From Arthrobacter sp. ZGTC131 (lineage in GTDB: Bacteria; Actinomycetota; Actinomycetes; Actinomycetales; Micrococcaceae), in assembly GCF_002929275.1 (NCBI RefSeq), contig NZ_PJIK01000001.1:62001-126000 (forward strand): 64,000 bases of DNA, in the 5' to 3' direction. Below, one piece after another: positions 1 to 7,790 of the stretch; position 1 is the first letter of the stretch, and every line of letters begins with the position of its first letter. Below the pieces are notes generated by a model. That model did no database searches, was not told where the DNA came from, and saw nothing but the letters and a program-made list of their open reading frames with translations. A program made the translations under genes and the position numbers.

Positions 1-86
1 TAGAGGGGATCAGAATCGACTACAAACCGGGCAATACGCATGGTTCCCAGCCTACAGTCTCGGCCCGGCTGCCCTGCCGCACCGTC

Positions 87-884
87 TCAGGTCCGGTCAC
101 GAAGGATGCGCAGGTATGCCAGCTGGGCAGCAACGGAATTCTCGGCTGCGCGCCGGACTGAGGGATCGACGTCGGAATAGACAGCGTTGGTGACCTCAGT
201 CACGCCAGCGTCCCCGCCGAGGTCCGAGAGCGCCGCCCTGATCTGGGTAAGCCGGTCCAGCCGGTGGTCACGGTAGGCGCGGACCACCGCGTCGAGGGCG
301 GGAAGGACCGGCCCGTGGGCCGGCAGGACAGTGGCAGGCCCGAGCAGCTCCAGCCGGTCCAGCGAGGACAGATAGTCGCTCAGCCGGCCGTCCGGATGGT
401 CCAGCACAGTGGTACCGCGGCCCAGGATCGTGTCGCCGGTGAGCACCGAGCCGGCGGGGCCGTCGAAGGGAAGGTGGAAGCAGACGGAATCGGAGGTATG
501 CCCAGGCGTGGCCACCACCCGGACCTCGGTCCCTCCGGCCGCGATGGTCTCGCCGGGAAGCAGCGGCTCCCCCGCAAGGCAGTGGGCCGGATCGGCGGCG
601 CGGACGGGAGCTCCGGTGATTTCGTGCAGCCGTGCAGCCCCCGCGGTGTGGTCAGCATGCCGGTGCGTGATCAGGATGAGCTCCACCGCGCGGGCGGCGG
701 CGAGCTCCTGAAGGTGCCGCTCGTCGGCAGGCCCCGGGTCTACGACAACAGAGGCTGCATGACCGGCCCCCGCGATGACGTAGGAGTTAGTGCCGTCCAG
801 GCTCATTGGCCCCGGGTTGGGGGCCAGGCGGTACCTGGTCAGCGTGCTACTGGCGGTTAGGGCTGGCGTGGTGTCCGGATTCAC
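87..884 (-). CDS. MBL-fold metallo-hydrolase (LACTB2-like)
   Basis: Probable cytoplasmic zinc hydrolase of the metallo-beta-lactamase superfamily, 265 aa from a GTG start; a longer frame to 971 exists, but its first 29 residues are basic and low-quality. Zinc ligands are visible: HRHADH near residues 74-79, a later PGHTSD histidine, the aspartate in TGDTILG and the histidine in LPAHGP. A helical C-terminal part rich in Ala/Arg fits LACTB2-like proteins. The substrate cannot be told from sequence; LACTB2-type enzymes include ribonucleases, but thioesterase or lactonase activity is also possible. It follows ilvE on the same strand, separated by a strong hairpin, so it is probably its own unit or gets read-through. 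Confidence 0.85.
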   Translation of the reverse strand: MNPDTTPALTASSTLTRYRLAPNPGPMSLDGTNSYVIAGAGHAASVVVDPGPADERHLQELAAARAVELILITHRHADHTAGAARLHEITGAPVRAADPAHCLAGEPLLPGETIAAGGTEVRVVATPGHTSDSVCFHLPFDGPAGSVLTGDTILGRGTTVLDHPDGRLSDYLSSLDRLELLGPATVLPAHGPVLPALDAVVRAYRDHRLDRLTQIRAALSDLGGDAGVTEVTNAVYSDVDPSVRRAAENSVAAQLAYLRILRDRT

Positions 885-931
885 ACTTTTATTCTTGCAT
901 TTCCGCTGACAGCACTCCTCCAGTACGACGG

Positions 932-974
932 CGGGTGGCCGGCGGGCCGCCGTAGCAGCACCGCCGGCCACCCG
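932..974 (-). terminator. Hairpin downstream of ilvE
   Basis: Perfect 14-bp inverted repeat (932-945 with 961-974) around a 15-nt loop, 22 nt past the ilvE stop codon. There is no T-tract on the minus strand, so this is a hairpin-only terminator or a 3' end stabiliser. Confidence 0.6.
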
Positions 975-996
975 GCGTCATACTTATCAGGGATTG

Positions 997-2109
997 TCAG
1001 GCCAGCCGGGTCAGCCAGCCGTGCGTGTCCGCGACCTTGCCCGTCTGGATTCCCAGGAGCTGCTCCCGGATGGCCATGGTGGTTTCGCCCGCCTTGGCAT
1101 CCTCCGAACCGATGAACTCGGTGGCGTCTTTGAGCACGCCGATGGGGGTGATCACCGCGGCGGTGCCGCAGGCGAAGACTTCGGCGATCTCGCCGGATGC
1201 AACGCCCTCGCGCCACTCATCCAGCGTGATCTTGCGTTCGGTGACCTCGCGGCCCATGTCCCTCGCCACCTGCATGACCGACGAGCGGGTGACGCCCTCC
1301 AGGATGGTTCCGGTCAGTGCCGGAGTGACGAGTGAGCCGTCCTTCATCACGAAGAAGACGTTCATGCCGCCCAGTTCCTCAACCGCGTTGTCGTTGAACT
1401 GGTCCAGGAAGAGCACCTGCTTGCAGCCGTGGGACTCGGCTTCCTGCTGGGCGATCAGCGATGCCGCGTAATTGCCGCCGCACTTCGCAGCGCCGGTGCC
1501 GCCGCGCCCTGCCCGGGCGTACTCGCGCGAGATCCAGATGGAAACCGGCTTGAGCTCGCCGCCGAAGTAGTTTCCGGCCGGGGATGCGATGACCCGGAAG
1601 GAAACTTCACGGGCTGCGCGCACGCCCAGGAACGCCTCAGTGGCGATCATGAACGGTCGCAGGTACAAGGCTTCGCCGTCGCCGGACGGGACCCATTCCT
1701 TGTCCGCGGTGACAAGTTCGCGGATGGCGCCGAGGAAGTACTCCGCCGGAATCTCCGGGAGGGCCAGACGGCGGGCGGACTTGTTCATGCGCGCGGCGTT
1801 GGCCTCCGGCCGGAAGGTCCAGATGGAGCCGTCAGCGTGGCGATAGGCCTTGAGGCCCTCGAAGATCTCCTGGCCGTAATGCAGGACCGCTGCCGACGGA
1901 TCCAGCATGATGGGGCCGTAGGCTTCAATCCGCGCACTGTGCCAGCCGCCGTTTCCGCTGGCGTCGACACTGTAGTCAACAATCGCGGTGTGGTCGGTGA
2001 AGTGGTTGCCGAATCCTGGGTTCGCCAGGATGGCTGCACGCTCCTCAGCTGACTTCGGGGTTGCCGAGGGCTGCTGGGTGAATTCGACGCCATGGGCAGT
2101 CTGAGTCAT
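997..2109 (-). CDS. ilvE: Branched-chain amino acid aminotransferase
   Basis: Transfers the amino group between glutamate and the 2-oxoacids of Val, Leu and Ile, the last step of their synthesis and first step of breakdown. It is a 370-aa class IV PLP aminotransferase of the bacterial/eukaryotic BCAT type. Visible motifs are HYGQEIFEGLKAYR near residue 80, RPFMIATEAFLGV in the middle, and the PLP lysine in AAKCGGNYAASL (about K209). ATG start with a strong GGAGGAACC ribosome site. leuB lies 100 bp upstream on the same strand, placing it in a branched-chain amino acid neighbourhood with the ilv genes at 12.5-18.2 kb. Confidence 0.97.
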   Translation of the reverse strand: MTQTAHGVEFTQQPSATPKSAEERAAILANPGFGNHFTDHTAIVDYSVDASGNGGWHSARIEAYGPIMLDPSAAVLHYGQEIFEGLKAYRHADGSIWTFRPEANAARMNKSARRLALPEIPAEYFLGAIRELVTADKEWVPSGDGEALYLRPFMIATEAFLGVRAAREVSFRVIASPAGNYFGGELKPVSIWISREYARAGRGGTGAAKCGGNYAASLIAQQEAESHGCKQVLFLDQFNDNAVEELGGMNVFFVMKDGSLVTPALTGTILEGVTRSSVMQVARDMGREVTERKITLDEWREGVASGEIAEVFACGTAAVITPIGVLKDATEFIGSEDAKAGETTMAIREQLLGIQTGKVADTHGWLTRLA

Positions 2110-2209
2110 GGTTCCTCCACGGTCGGCTGCCTGGTATCTGAAGGTGGTTCAGCGTCGGACCACGGCAGCAATTGGTGATTCAGGTCAAGCTTACGCCCGT
2201 TGGCAGGGG

Positions 2210-3262
2210 CTAAACGGCCGCGGCGATGGCATCGCCGATGGCGCTGGTGCTCCGCGATTCGCCGGTGCGGCCTTCGACGTCGGCTACCACCGCGGACTGG
2301 ATCCTGCTGGCCGCAGCGGAGTAGCCCAGGTGCTCCAGCAGGAGCGCGGCGGAGAGGATGGCAGCCGTGGGATCCGCCTTCTGCTGGCCCGCGATGTCCG
2401 GCGCCGAGCCGTGGACCGGCTCAAACATGGAGGGAGCAGTCCGGTCCATGTTGATGTTGCCCGAGGCTGCCAGCCCGATGCCGCCGGTCACCGCGGCTGC
2501 GAGGTCCGTGAGGATGTCTCCGAAGAGGTTGTCCGTGACGATCACGTCGAAGCGGGCGGGATCCGTGACCATGAAGATGGTGGCAGCGTCGATGTGCAGG
2601 TAGTCGTGCGTGACCTCCGGGAACTCTGTCGCCACAGCTTCGACGGTGCGCTTCCACAGGTGGCCCGCGTAAACGAGCACGTTGTGCTTGTGGACGAGGG
2701 TCAGCTTCTTGCGGGGCCGCTCACTGGCGCGCCGGAATGCGTCCCGGACCACGCGCTCCACGCCGTGGGCGGTGTTTAGCGATACTTCCGTGGCCACTTC
2801 GTGGGGCGTTCCGCCGCGCAGGGTCCCGCCGTTACCGACGTAGGGGCCCTCGGTTCCTTCGCGGACCACAATGAAATCGATGGTTCCCGGGTCGGCCAGC
2901 GGGCTGCCGACGCCGCCGAAGAGCCTGGACGGGCGCAGGTTGACGAAGTGGTCGAGGCTGAAGCGCAGCTTGAGGAGCATCTCGCGCTCAATGATTCCGG
3001 AGGGAATGCGGGTGTCCCCCGGGGCCGCACCGACAGCGCCGAAGAGGATGGCGTCGCGGGTCCTCAGGTCTTCGAGGACTGCGTCGGGGAGCGTTTCGCC
3101 CGTCTCCAGCCAGTGCTGGGCACCCAGCTTATAGTGGGTCTGCTCAAGGGTGACGCCTTCGGCGGCAACAACCTTTTCCAGGACCTTAAGGGCTTCTGCG
3201 ATGACCTCGGGGCCAATGCCGTCGCCCGGGATGACAGCAAGATTGATGGTGGATGCGCTCAT
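2210..3262 (-). CDS. leuB: 3-isopropylmalate dehydrogenase
   Basis: Oxidises and decarboxylates 3-isopropylmalate to 2-oxoisocaproate in leucine synthesis, using NAD. About 350 aa, the usual size. Motifs: [12 protein letters not shown] at the N-terminus, [20 protein letters not shown] in the metal/substrate region, and [12 protein letters not shown] near the C-terminus for NAD binding. Start chosen at the ATG of [10 protein letters not shown] because the fold begins right after it; a longer frame to 3310 adds an unrelated tail. A TACGCT hexamer sits exactly 7 nt before this ATG and TTGACC lies further upstream, which fits a leaderless transcript. Confidence 0.96.
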   Translation of the reverse strand: MSASTINLAVIPGDGIGPEVIAEALKVLEKVVAAEGVTLEQTHYKLGAQHWLETGETLPDAVLEDLRTRDAILFGAVGAAPGDTRIPSGIIEREMLLKLRFSLDHFVNLRPSRLFGGVGSPLADPGTIDFIVVREGTEGPYVGNGGTLRGGTPHEVATEVSLNTAHGVERVVRDAFRRASERPRKKLTLVHKHNVLVYAGHLWKRTVEAVATEFPEVTHDYLHIDAATIFMVTDPARFDVIVTDNLFGDILTDLAAAVTGGIGLAASGNINMDRTAPSMFEPVHGSAPDIAGQQKADPTAAILSAALLLEHLGYSAAASRIQSAVVADVEGRTGESRSTSAIGDAIAAAV

Positions 3263-3347
3263 GTTTTTCAGCGTAGCCAAAGCATCCACATTCTGGTCAA
3301 ACCGTCTCATTATTCGAACACGGCTCTGCGGTCCGGTCCCCTGCCGG

Positions 3348-4169
3348 CTACCGGCGCGGATCCGGCGATGCGACGACCGTCACGTTCTTGCCCCACAGGT
3401 CGCCGGTGTAACAGCTGATCAGGACAAGGCGGTTCGGCACGACCGACCAGATGGCGCTGTCCTTCAGCGACGACTTTGTGTACGTGGTGACCGAATCGAC
3501 TTTGTACGTCAGGACGCCGGCGGACGTTGTCACGGTGAACTTTTGACCTGGAGCCGCGGCGGTGCTCAGGTGGTTGAAGGGGGCGTCCACCCCTTCCCAG
3601 CTGTGGCCGATGACATAGGTGGTGTTGGTTGACCCTGCACCCAGCTTGCCGAACGGTGTGAGCCAGTAGGCGTCCATCGTCTCCGGCGGCACGATGGTCT
3701 GGCTCTTCGTGTCTCCGCTGCTCGGCTTCAGCGGATGCACCACGACGTCAAAGTCCGCTGCGGGATATGAAATGTGCTCGGGGGCGTAGGCCGGCAGCGG
3801 CGGAGCCACCGGGGCCACCGGAGCAGCGGTGCTTCCGGCAGCAGTCGCCCGCGCTGTTGCCGTCGGCGTCGGCAGGCCTTGGCCTTGCTCTGCGGTTATT
3901 ACCGCTGATGCTTCCTCGCGGGGCCTTTCGTGGTGGCCGCCGGAACCGGCGCCGTACACAAGCCAGGCCGCCAGGAGCCCGAGTCCGCAGATCGCCAGCA
4001 CAATCAGGTCTGCAGATTGCAGCAGCCGCCCCCGCGCTCCGGCGGCCTGCTTTTCGGCGGCATCCGGGCCGGCGCCTCGCCTACCGGCGGCATCCGTGCC
4101 GGCGGAACTCACGGCATTTGACCTCAGCCGCCAGCTTCGCGGCCATCGGTGACGGCGATGACTGGCCAT
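3348..4169 (-). CDS. Class F-like sortase (transpeptidase)
   Basis: Membrane-anchored cysteine transpeptidase predicted to couple a surface protein to the cell wall, 273 aa. Start set at the ATG of MASHRRHRW because an AAGGAG site lies 8 nt upstream; a TTG start at 4193 is less likely. One membrane segment lies near residues 54-73, followed by a Pro/Ala/Thr linker and the sortase beta-barrel. Catalytic His is H189 in YVIGHSW and catalytic Cys is C253 in LVLISCYTG. The arginine normally found after the cysteine is not visible: that stretch reads [12 protein letters not shown]. The gene directly upstream encodes a secreted protein with a membrane-spanning tail, its likely substrate. Confidence 0.88.
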   Translation of the reverse strand: MASHRRHRWPRSWRLRSNAVSSAGTDAAGRRGAGPDAAEKQAAGARGRLLQSADLIVLAICGLGLLAAWLVYGAGSGGHHERPREEASAVITAEQGQGLPTPTATARATAAGSTAAPVAPVAPPLPAYAPEHISYPAADFDVVVHPLKPSSGDTKSQTIVPPETMDAYWLTPFGKLGAGSTNTTYVIGHSWEGVDAPFNHLSTAAAPGQKFTVTTSAGVLTYKVDSVTTYTKSSLKDSAIWSVVPNRLVLISCYTGDLWGKNVTVVASPDPRR

Positions 4170-4230
4170 GCGATGAACTCCTTGAATGAACAACCTGGCG
4201 GATCAAGAACGGGCTCAGCAACAGGCGGGT

Positions 4231-4262
4231 GCGGGTGCCGCGTTCCGACTCGCGGCACCCGC
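4231..4262 (-). terminator. Hairpin between surface protein and sortase genes
   Basis: Perfect 12-bp inverted repeat (4231-4242 with 4251-4262) with an 8-nt loop, about 15 nt after the surface-protein stop. It may lower sortase expression relative to the substrate, or end the first transcript. Confidence 0.55.
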
Positions 4263-4277
4263 CAGGCATGGTGCTGC

Positions 4278-5039
4278 TCAGCCCTCAGCCTTGTTGGCGG
4301 CCTCCCTCCTTCTCCACAGGACCAGCACGGAGAAGCCCATGAACAAGCCCGTTGCGGCGCCCAGCCATACCGGACTTTCCGCATCCGTCCTGCCTACTGA
4401 TGTTTCGAGGTTGTAGCCAACGTTCGGTGCCGCGGGAACGGCAACGGGCACGCTGACTGCCGCCGCGGGCCGGGCCGCCGGGGCAGCCGCGGCCGGCTTC
4501 ACTGCCGGCTTAGCCGCCGGAACCGCCGGCTTGATTACCGGTTTCACAACCGGCTCTTCACCGGGTTCCTCGGCCGGCGGCTCCTCATTGCCACCCGGCT
4601 CCTCGGCCGACGGCTCCTCATTGCCACCCGGCTCCTCGGCCGGCGGCTCCTCATTGCCACCACCCGGTTCTTCGGCCGGCGGCTCCTCGTTGCCGCCACC
4701 CGGCTCCTCTGGGTAGCATTCCCCCTCCTGGCCGACGCCGTTTCCGTTCCCCCCGTTTCCGTTGCCACCGGCGTTGCCGTTTTCACCCCCGTTGCCGTTG
4801 CCGCCGGCGTTGCCGTTCTGACCCCCGTTATTGTTTTCGCCGCCATTGCCGTTACCACCGTTGGGGGCGTGCTCGTTGACTTCCAGCTCAATGGTTGGAT
4901 TCTTCTCAGAGCCGGTGTGGTGGCAGACAGTGACCTTTTCGGGATCGCCCTGCCCGTTGCCGGGGTCCGCACCCGCCGGAATTGTGGAGCCCAGGAGTCC
5001 AAGACCCAAAAGCCCCACCGCCGCGATAGTTCGTCTCAT
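4278..5039 (-). CDS. Secreted, probably sortase-anchored surface protein with Asn/Gly and Pro/Glu repeats
   Basis: About 253 aa. The start at MRRTIAAVG is chosen because GGAGGG lies 7 nt upstream; an ATG 15 nt earlier also exists. Layout: signal peptide (1-25); a short VTVCHHTGSEKNP module of the CHATG type seen in actinobacterial exported proteins; Asn/Gly-rich repeats (about 60-105); Glu-Glu-Pro-rich repeats (about 110-165); a Pro/Ala/Lys stretch; then a C-terminal hydrophobic segment (SPVWLGAATGLFMGFSVLVL) and WRRRE tail. That end has sorting-signal architecture but no LPXTG; a GYNLETSVG stretch sits where the motif should be. The low-complexity stalk suggests a wall-spanning display protein of unknown function. 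Confidence 0.8.
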   Translation of the reverse strand: MRRTIAAVGLLGLGLLGSTIPAGADPGNGQGDPEKVTVCHHTGSEKNPTIELEVNEHAPNGGNGNGGENNNGGQNGNAGGNGNGGENGNAGGNGNGGNGNGVGQEGECYPEEPGGGNEEPPAEEPGGGNEEPPAEEPGGNEEPSAEEPGGNEEPPAEEPGEEPVVKPVIKPAVPAAKPAVKPAAAAPAARPAAAVSVPVAVPAAPNVGYNLETSVGRTDAESPVWLGAATGLFMGFSVLVLWRRREAANKAEG

Positions 5040-5344
5040 TTCGTGTCCCTCCATACTTCTGGTTCAAACCGACCAGACCATGGGATTTTTCCGCCTTTCA
5101 AGGGACCACTGTTCGAACGTCAAACGGTGGGATCAAGGGTGATGGAGACTCCCAAGTCGTTGTCAGTCTGCTTGCCTTTTCAGCGTAGGATGCGGCTTTG
5201 CGCGAGTCCCGAGTAGCTTGTACGCCTTGTTTTTCCGCGGTGCACTTGGTTCCGGCGCCGGGCCACTCGCTTGTCCGGGCGGCGGCACTCGCTTATGGCC
5301 CGGGACCACTCGGAGAGTGGTCTGCAGCCAGGTCCGGACAAATG
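5040..5344. other. Intergenic leader region of the surface-protein gene
   Basis: About 300 bp without a convincing gene. It holds an 8-bp inverted repeat with a 3-nt loop (5304-5322, GACCACTC/GAGTGGTC) and, read on the minus strand, two copies of AAGCGAGTG. The promoter of the surface-protein gene must lie here; TTGACG on the minus strand near 5120 is one candidate -35, but no good -10 is evident. I do not recognise a known riboswitch. Confidence 0.4.
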
Positions 5345-5388
5345 AAAAACGCCCCCCGCGCCGGCGGAACCGGAGGCGGGGAGCGTTT
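5345..5388 (-). terminator. metG: Intrinsic terminator of metG
   Basis: GC-rich hairpin with one mismatch followed by a TTTTT tract on the minus strand, about 50 nt past the metG stop codon. Confidence 0.8.
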
Positions 5389-5439
5389 GAACTGGGAATA
5401 CTTGAGTAGCGGCGGAATTCCGCCGCAGGCCAGGCTCGG

Positions 5440-6999
5440 TCAGGAGTCGGCTGGCTCCTCATATTTCGGGAACACCGGCGCGGGCGCCGGCAGTTCGGTC
5501 CCCGCAACGATGGGTGTCTGGATCGCGGCGAACTGGCGGGCGTCGCCCTCCGGCTGGCCCAGCGTCCCCAGCAGGGCGGCAGTCGCCGCCGGCATCACCG
5601 GCTGCGCAAGGATGGCCACGATGCGCAGCACCTCAAGCGTGACGTACAGCACCGTCTGCATGCGTTCGACGTCGGTCTTCCGCAGGACCCAGGGGGCCTG
5701 CTCGGCGAAGTAGGCGTTGGTGTCCCCCAGCACGCCCCAGATCGCCTCGAGCGCGCGGCTGAACTCCTGCTTGTCGAACGCGGCGCGCGCCTGATCCAGG
5801 AGAGCGTTGGCCTGGGCAAGGATAGCCGTGTCCTCTGCCGTGAACGCTCCGGGAACGGGAACGCGGCCTTCGCAGTTCTTCGCGACCATGGACAGTGAAC
5901 GCTGGGCGAGGTTTCCGAAGTTGTTGGCCAGGTCGGAGTTCATCCGGCCCACAATGGCTTCGTGGTTATAGCTGCCGTCCGCGCCGAAGGGAACCTCGCG
6001 GAGGAAGAAGAACCGCACCTGGTCGAGGCCGTACTGGGCCACGAAGTCGGCCGGCGCCACGACGTTGCCCAGCGACTTGGACATCTTGACGCCGTTGTTC
6101 TGCAGGAAGCCGTGGATCATGACCCGCTTGGGCAGCTCGAGGCCCGCGCTCATCAGGAACGCCGGCCAGTAAATGGCGTGGAAGCGTGAGATGTCCTTGC
6201 CGATGACGTGCACGTCGGCGGGCCAGTACTTCTTGAACGATTCCGAGTCGACGTCGGGGTACCCGGCACCGGTGAGGTAATTCGTCAGGGCGTCGACCCA
6301 CACGTACATGACGTGCTTTTCGTCCCCGGGAACGGGCACACCCCAGTCGAACGTGGTGCGGCTGATGGACAGGTCCTCCAGGCCGCGCCGCACGAAGCTA
6401 ATGACCTCGTTGAAGCGGGACTGCGGGGCACCGAATTCAGGCTGCGACTCATACAGTGCCAGCAGCTTGTCCTGGTAGGCGGACAGCCGGAAGAAGTAGC
6501 TCTCCTCGGCGGTCCAGGTCACGGGGGTGTCCGACTCCTTGGTGTACCGGGCGCCGTCCTCCTTGACCACGGTGTCGTCTTCGACGTAGTAGGCCTCGTC
6601 GCGGACGGAGTACCAGCCCTCGTACTTGGACAGGTAGATGTCGCCGTTGGCTTCCATCCGGCGCCAGATTTCCTGGCACGCGGCGTAGTGGTCCTGATCC
6701 GTGGTGCGGATGAAGCGGTTGTGGGAGATGCCCAGGTCCTGCTCCATCTGTTGAAATGCTGCGGAGTTCCGGTCCGCCAGTTCCTTGGCCGTCAGGCCTT
6801 CCTTCTCCGCCGACTGCTGCATCTTCAGCCCGTGCTCATCGGTGCCGGTCATGAAGAAGACATCGTGGCCGTCCAGCCGTTTGAACCGCGCCATGGCATC
6901 GGTGGCAATGACCTCGTAGGCGTGGCCGATGTGCGGCACGCCGTTGGGGTAGCTGATGGCCGTGGTGATGTAGAACGGGCGCTTTTCTGAAGAAGTCAC
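5440..6999 (-). CDS. metG: Methionyl-tRNA synthetase
   Basis: Charges tRNA-Met with methionine in the cytoplasm; class I synthetase, 519 aa. The HIGH box is [16 protein letters not shown] near residue 20 and the KMSKS loop is [12 protein letters not shown] near residue 305. The connective region has [11 protein letters not shown] without the cysteine pairs of zinc-binding forms, and the C-terminal dimerisation domain of the E. coli type is absent; this is the short form common in Actinobacteria. GTG start with only a weak ribosome site (AAAGG). The ABC transporter genes end 35 bp upstream on the same strand, so read-through is possible. A terminator follows. Confidence 0.97.
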   Translation of the reverse strand: MTSSEKRPFYITTAISYPNGVPHIGHAYEVIATDAMARFKRLDGHDVFFMTGTDEHGLKMQQSAEKEGLTAKELADRNSAAFQQMEQDLGISHNRFIRTTDQDHYAACQEIWRRMEANGDIYLSKYEGWYSVRDEAYYVEDDTVVKEDGARYTKESDTPVTWTAEESYFFRLSAYQDKLLALYESQPEFGAPQSRFNEVISFVRRGLEDLSISRTTFDWGVPVPGDEKHVMYVWVDALTNYLTGAGYPDVDSESFKKYWPADVHVIGKDISRFHAIYWPAFLMSAGLELPKRVMIHGFLQNNGVKMSKSLGNVVAPADFVAQYGLDQVRFFFLREVPFGADGSYNHEAIVGRMNSDLANNFGNLAQRSLSMVAKNCEGRVPVPGAFTAEDTAILAQANALLDQARAAFDKQEFSRALEAIWGVLGDTNAYFAEQAPWVLRKTDVERMQTVLYVTLEVLRIVAILAQPVMPAATAALLGTLGQPEGDARQFAAIQTPIVAGTELPAPAPVFPKYEEPADS

Positions 7000-7034
7000 G
7001 GGCAGGAAATTACCTTTGGTGCGGAGGGATGAAT

Positions 7035-7790
7035 CTAGATCAGTTCGGTCAGGGTATCGCTCAGCCGGACCAGTTCGTGGTCATGTGACGCAACCAGGAC
7101 CGCAATGCCATCGGACGTCGTGTCCTTCAGAATGCTGATGATGCGGTTGGCTGAGGCCCGGTCAAGGCTCGCGGTGGGCTCGTCAACCACCAGGACGCGC
7201 GTACCGAGGATCAGGGCGCGGGCAATCGCGACGCGCTGCCGTTCACCGCCGGACAACTGTGCGGGGCGGTGCCGCATCCGCCGGCCGAGGCCGACGAGAT
7301 CCAGCAGGTCCTTGGCCATGTCGCGCCGCTGGTCCACTTCGCCGTCCGGGACGGCCGGCAGGAGGACATTTTCGAGGGCGCTCATTCCGTCGATGAGTGC
7401 TCCGCCTTGGTCGACGTAGCCGATCAGGGCACGCCGCCGGTCGGCGATCTCGTCGTCGCCCATGCTTTCGAGGGACTCGCCCTCCCACAGCACCCGGCCC
7501 GACGTCGGCAGGGTAAGCCCCGCGCCGACGGTCAGGATGCTGGTCTTGCCTGAGCCGCTCCGGCCCGCAACGCAGTGCATCTCACCTGCGTGGAGGGTCA
7601 GGTCGAAGCCCTCCACCACGCTCACGGCGTCGGCTCCGCCTTTTCCGCCGCCGTAGCGGATGGTGATACTGCTCAGCTCGAGCGGGGTAGCATGATCGGC
7701 GGCCTTGACGAGGGTGTTGGCGCGCGTCTGGAGCGAGCCCCCGCCATCGTTATTCCCGCGCTCCCGGCGAAGGTTCAGGTCGTTAGTCAT
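7035..7790 (-). CDS. ABC transporter ATP-binding protein (MacB/LolD-type)
   Basis: 251-aa ATPase that powers the FtsX-type permease encoded just upstream. Walker A GRSGSGKT at residues 75-82, Q-loop region [12 protein letters not shown], signature [15 protein letters not shown], Walker [13 protein letters not shown] and H-loop ASHDHE are all intact. The real start is the ATG at 7790, which overlaps the permease stop codon as ATGA, a sign of translational coupling. A longer in-frame extension is antisense to nothing useful and overlaps the permease gene, so it was discarded. Cargo is unknown; family members export lipoproteins, peptides or drugs, or act in cell-wall signalling. Confidence 0.93.
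   Translation of the reverse strand: MTNDLNLRRERGNNDGGGSLQTRANTLVKAADHATPLELSSITIRYGGGKGGADAVSVVEGFDLTLHAGEMHCVAGRSGSGKTSILTVGAGLTLPTSGRVLWEGESLESMGDDEIADRRRALIGYVDQGGALIDGMSALENVLLPAVPDGEVDQRRDMAKDLLDLVGLGRRMRHRPAQLSGGERQRVAIARALILGTRVLVVDEPTASLDRASANRIISILKDTTSDGIAVLVASHDHELVRLSDTLTELI

Noticed and set aside
1-86. A gene fragment at the left edge
   Set aside because: No frame with recognisable content; the short region looks intergenic.
4278-4420. LPXTG motif in the surface protein
   Set aside because: I looked for LPXTG, LAXTG and NPXTG; none is present before the C-terminal helix.
5163-5507. A 114-residue minus-strand frame next to metG
   Set aside because: It overlaps the end of metG and the metG terminator, with no ribosome site and a random Arg/Pro composition.
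6999-7034. T-box or SAM-type riboswitch upstream of metG
   Set aside because: Only 35 bp separate metG from the ABC gene; no structured leader can fit.
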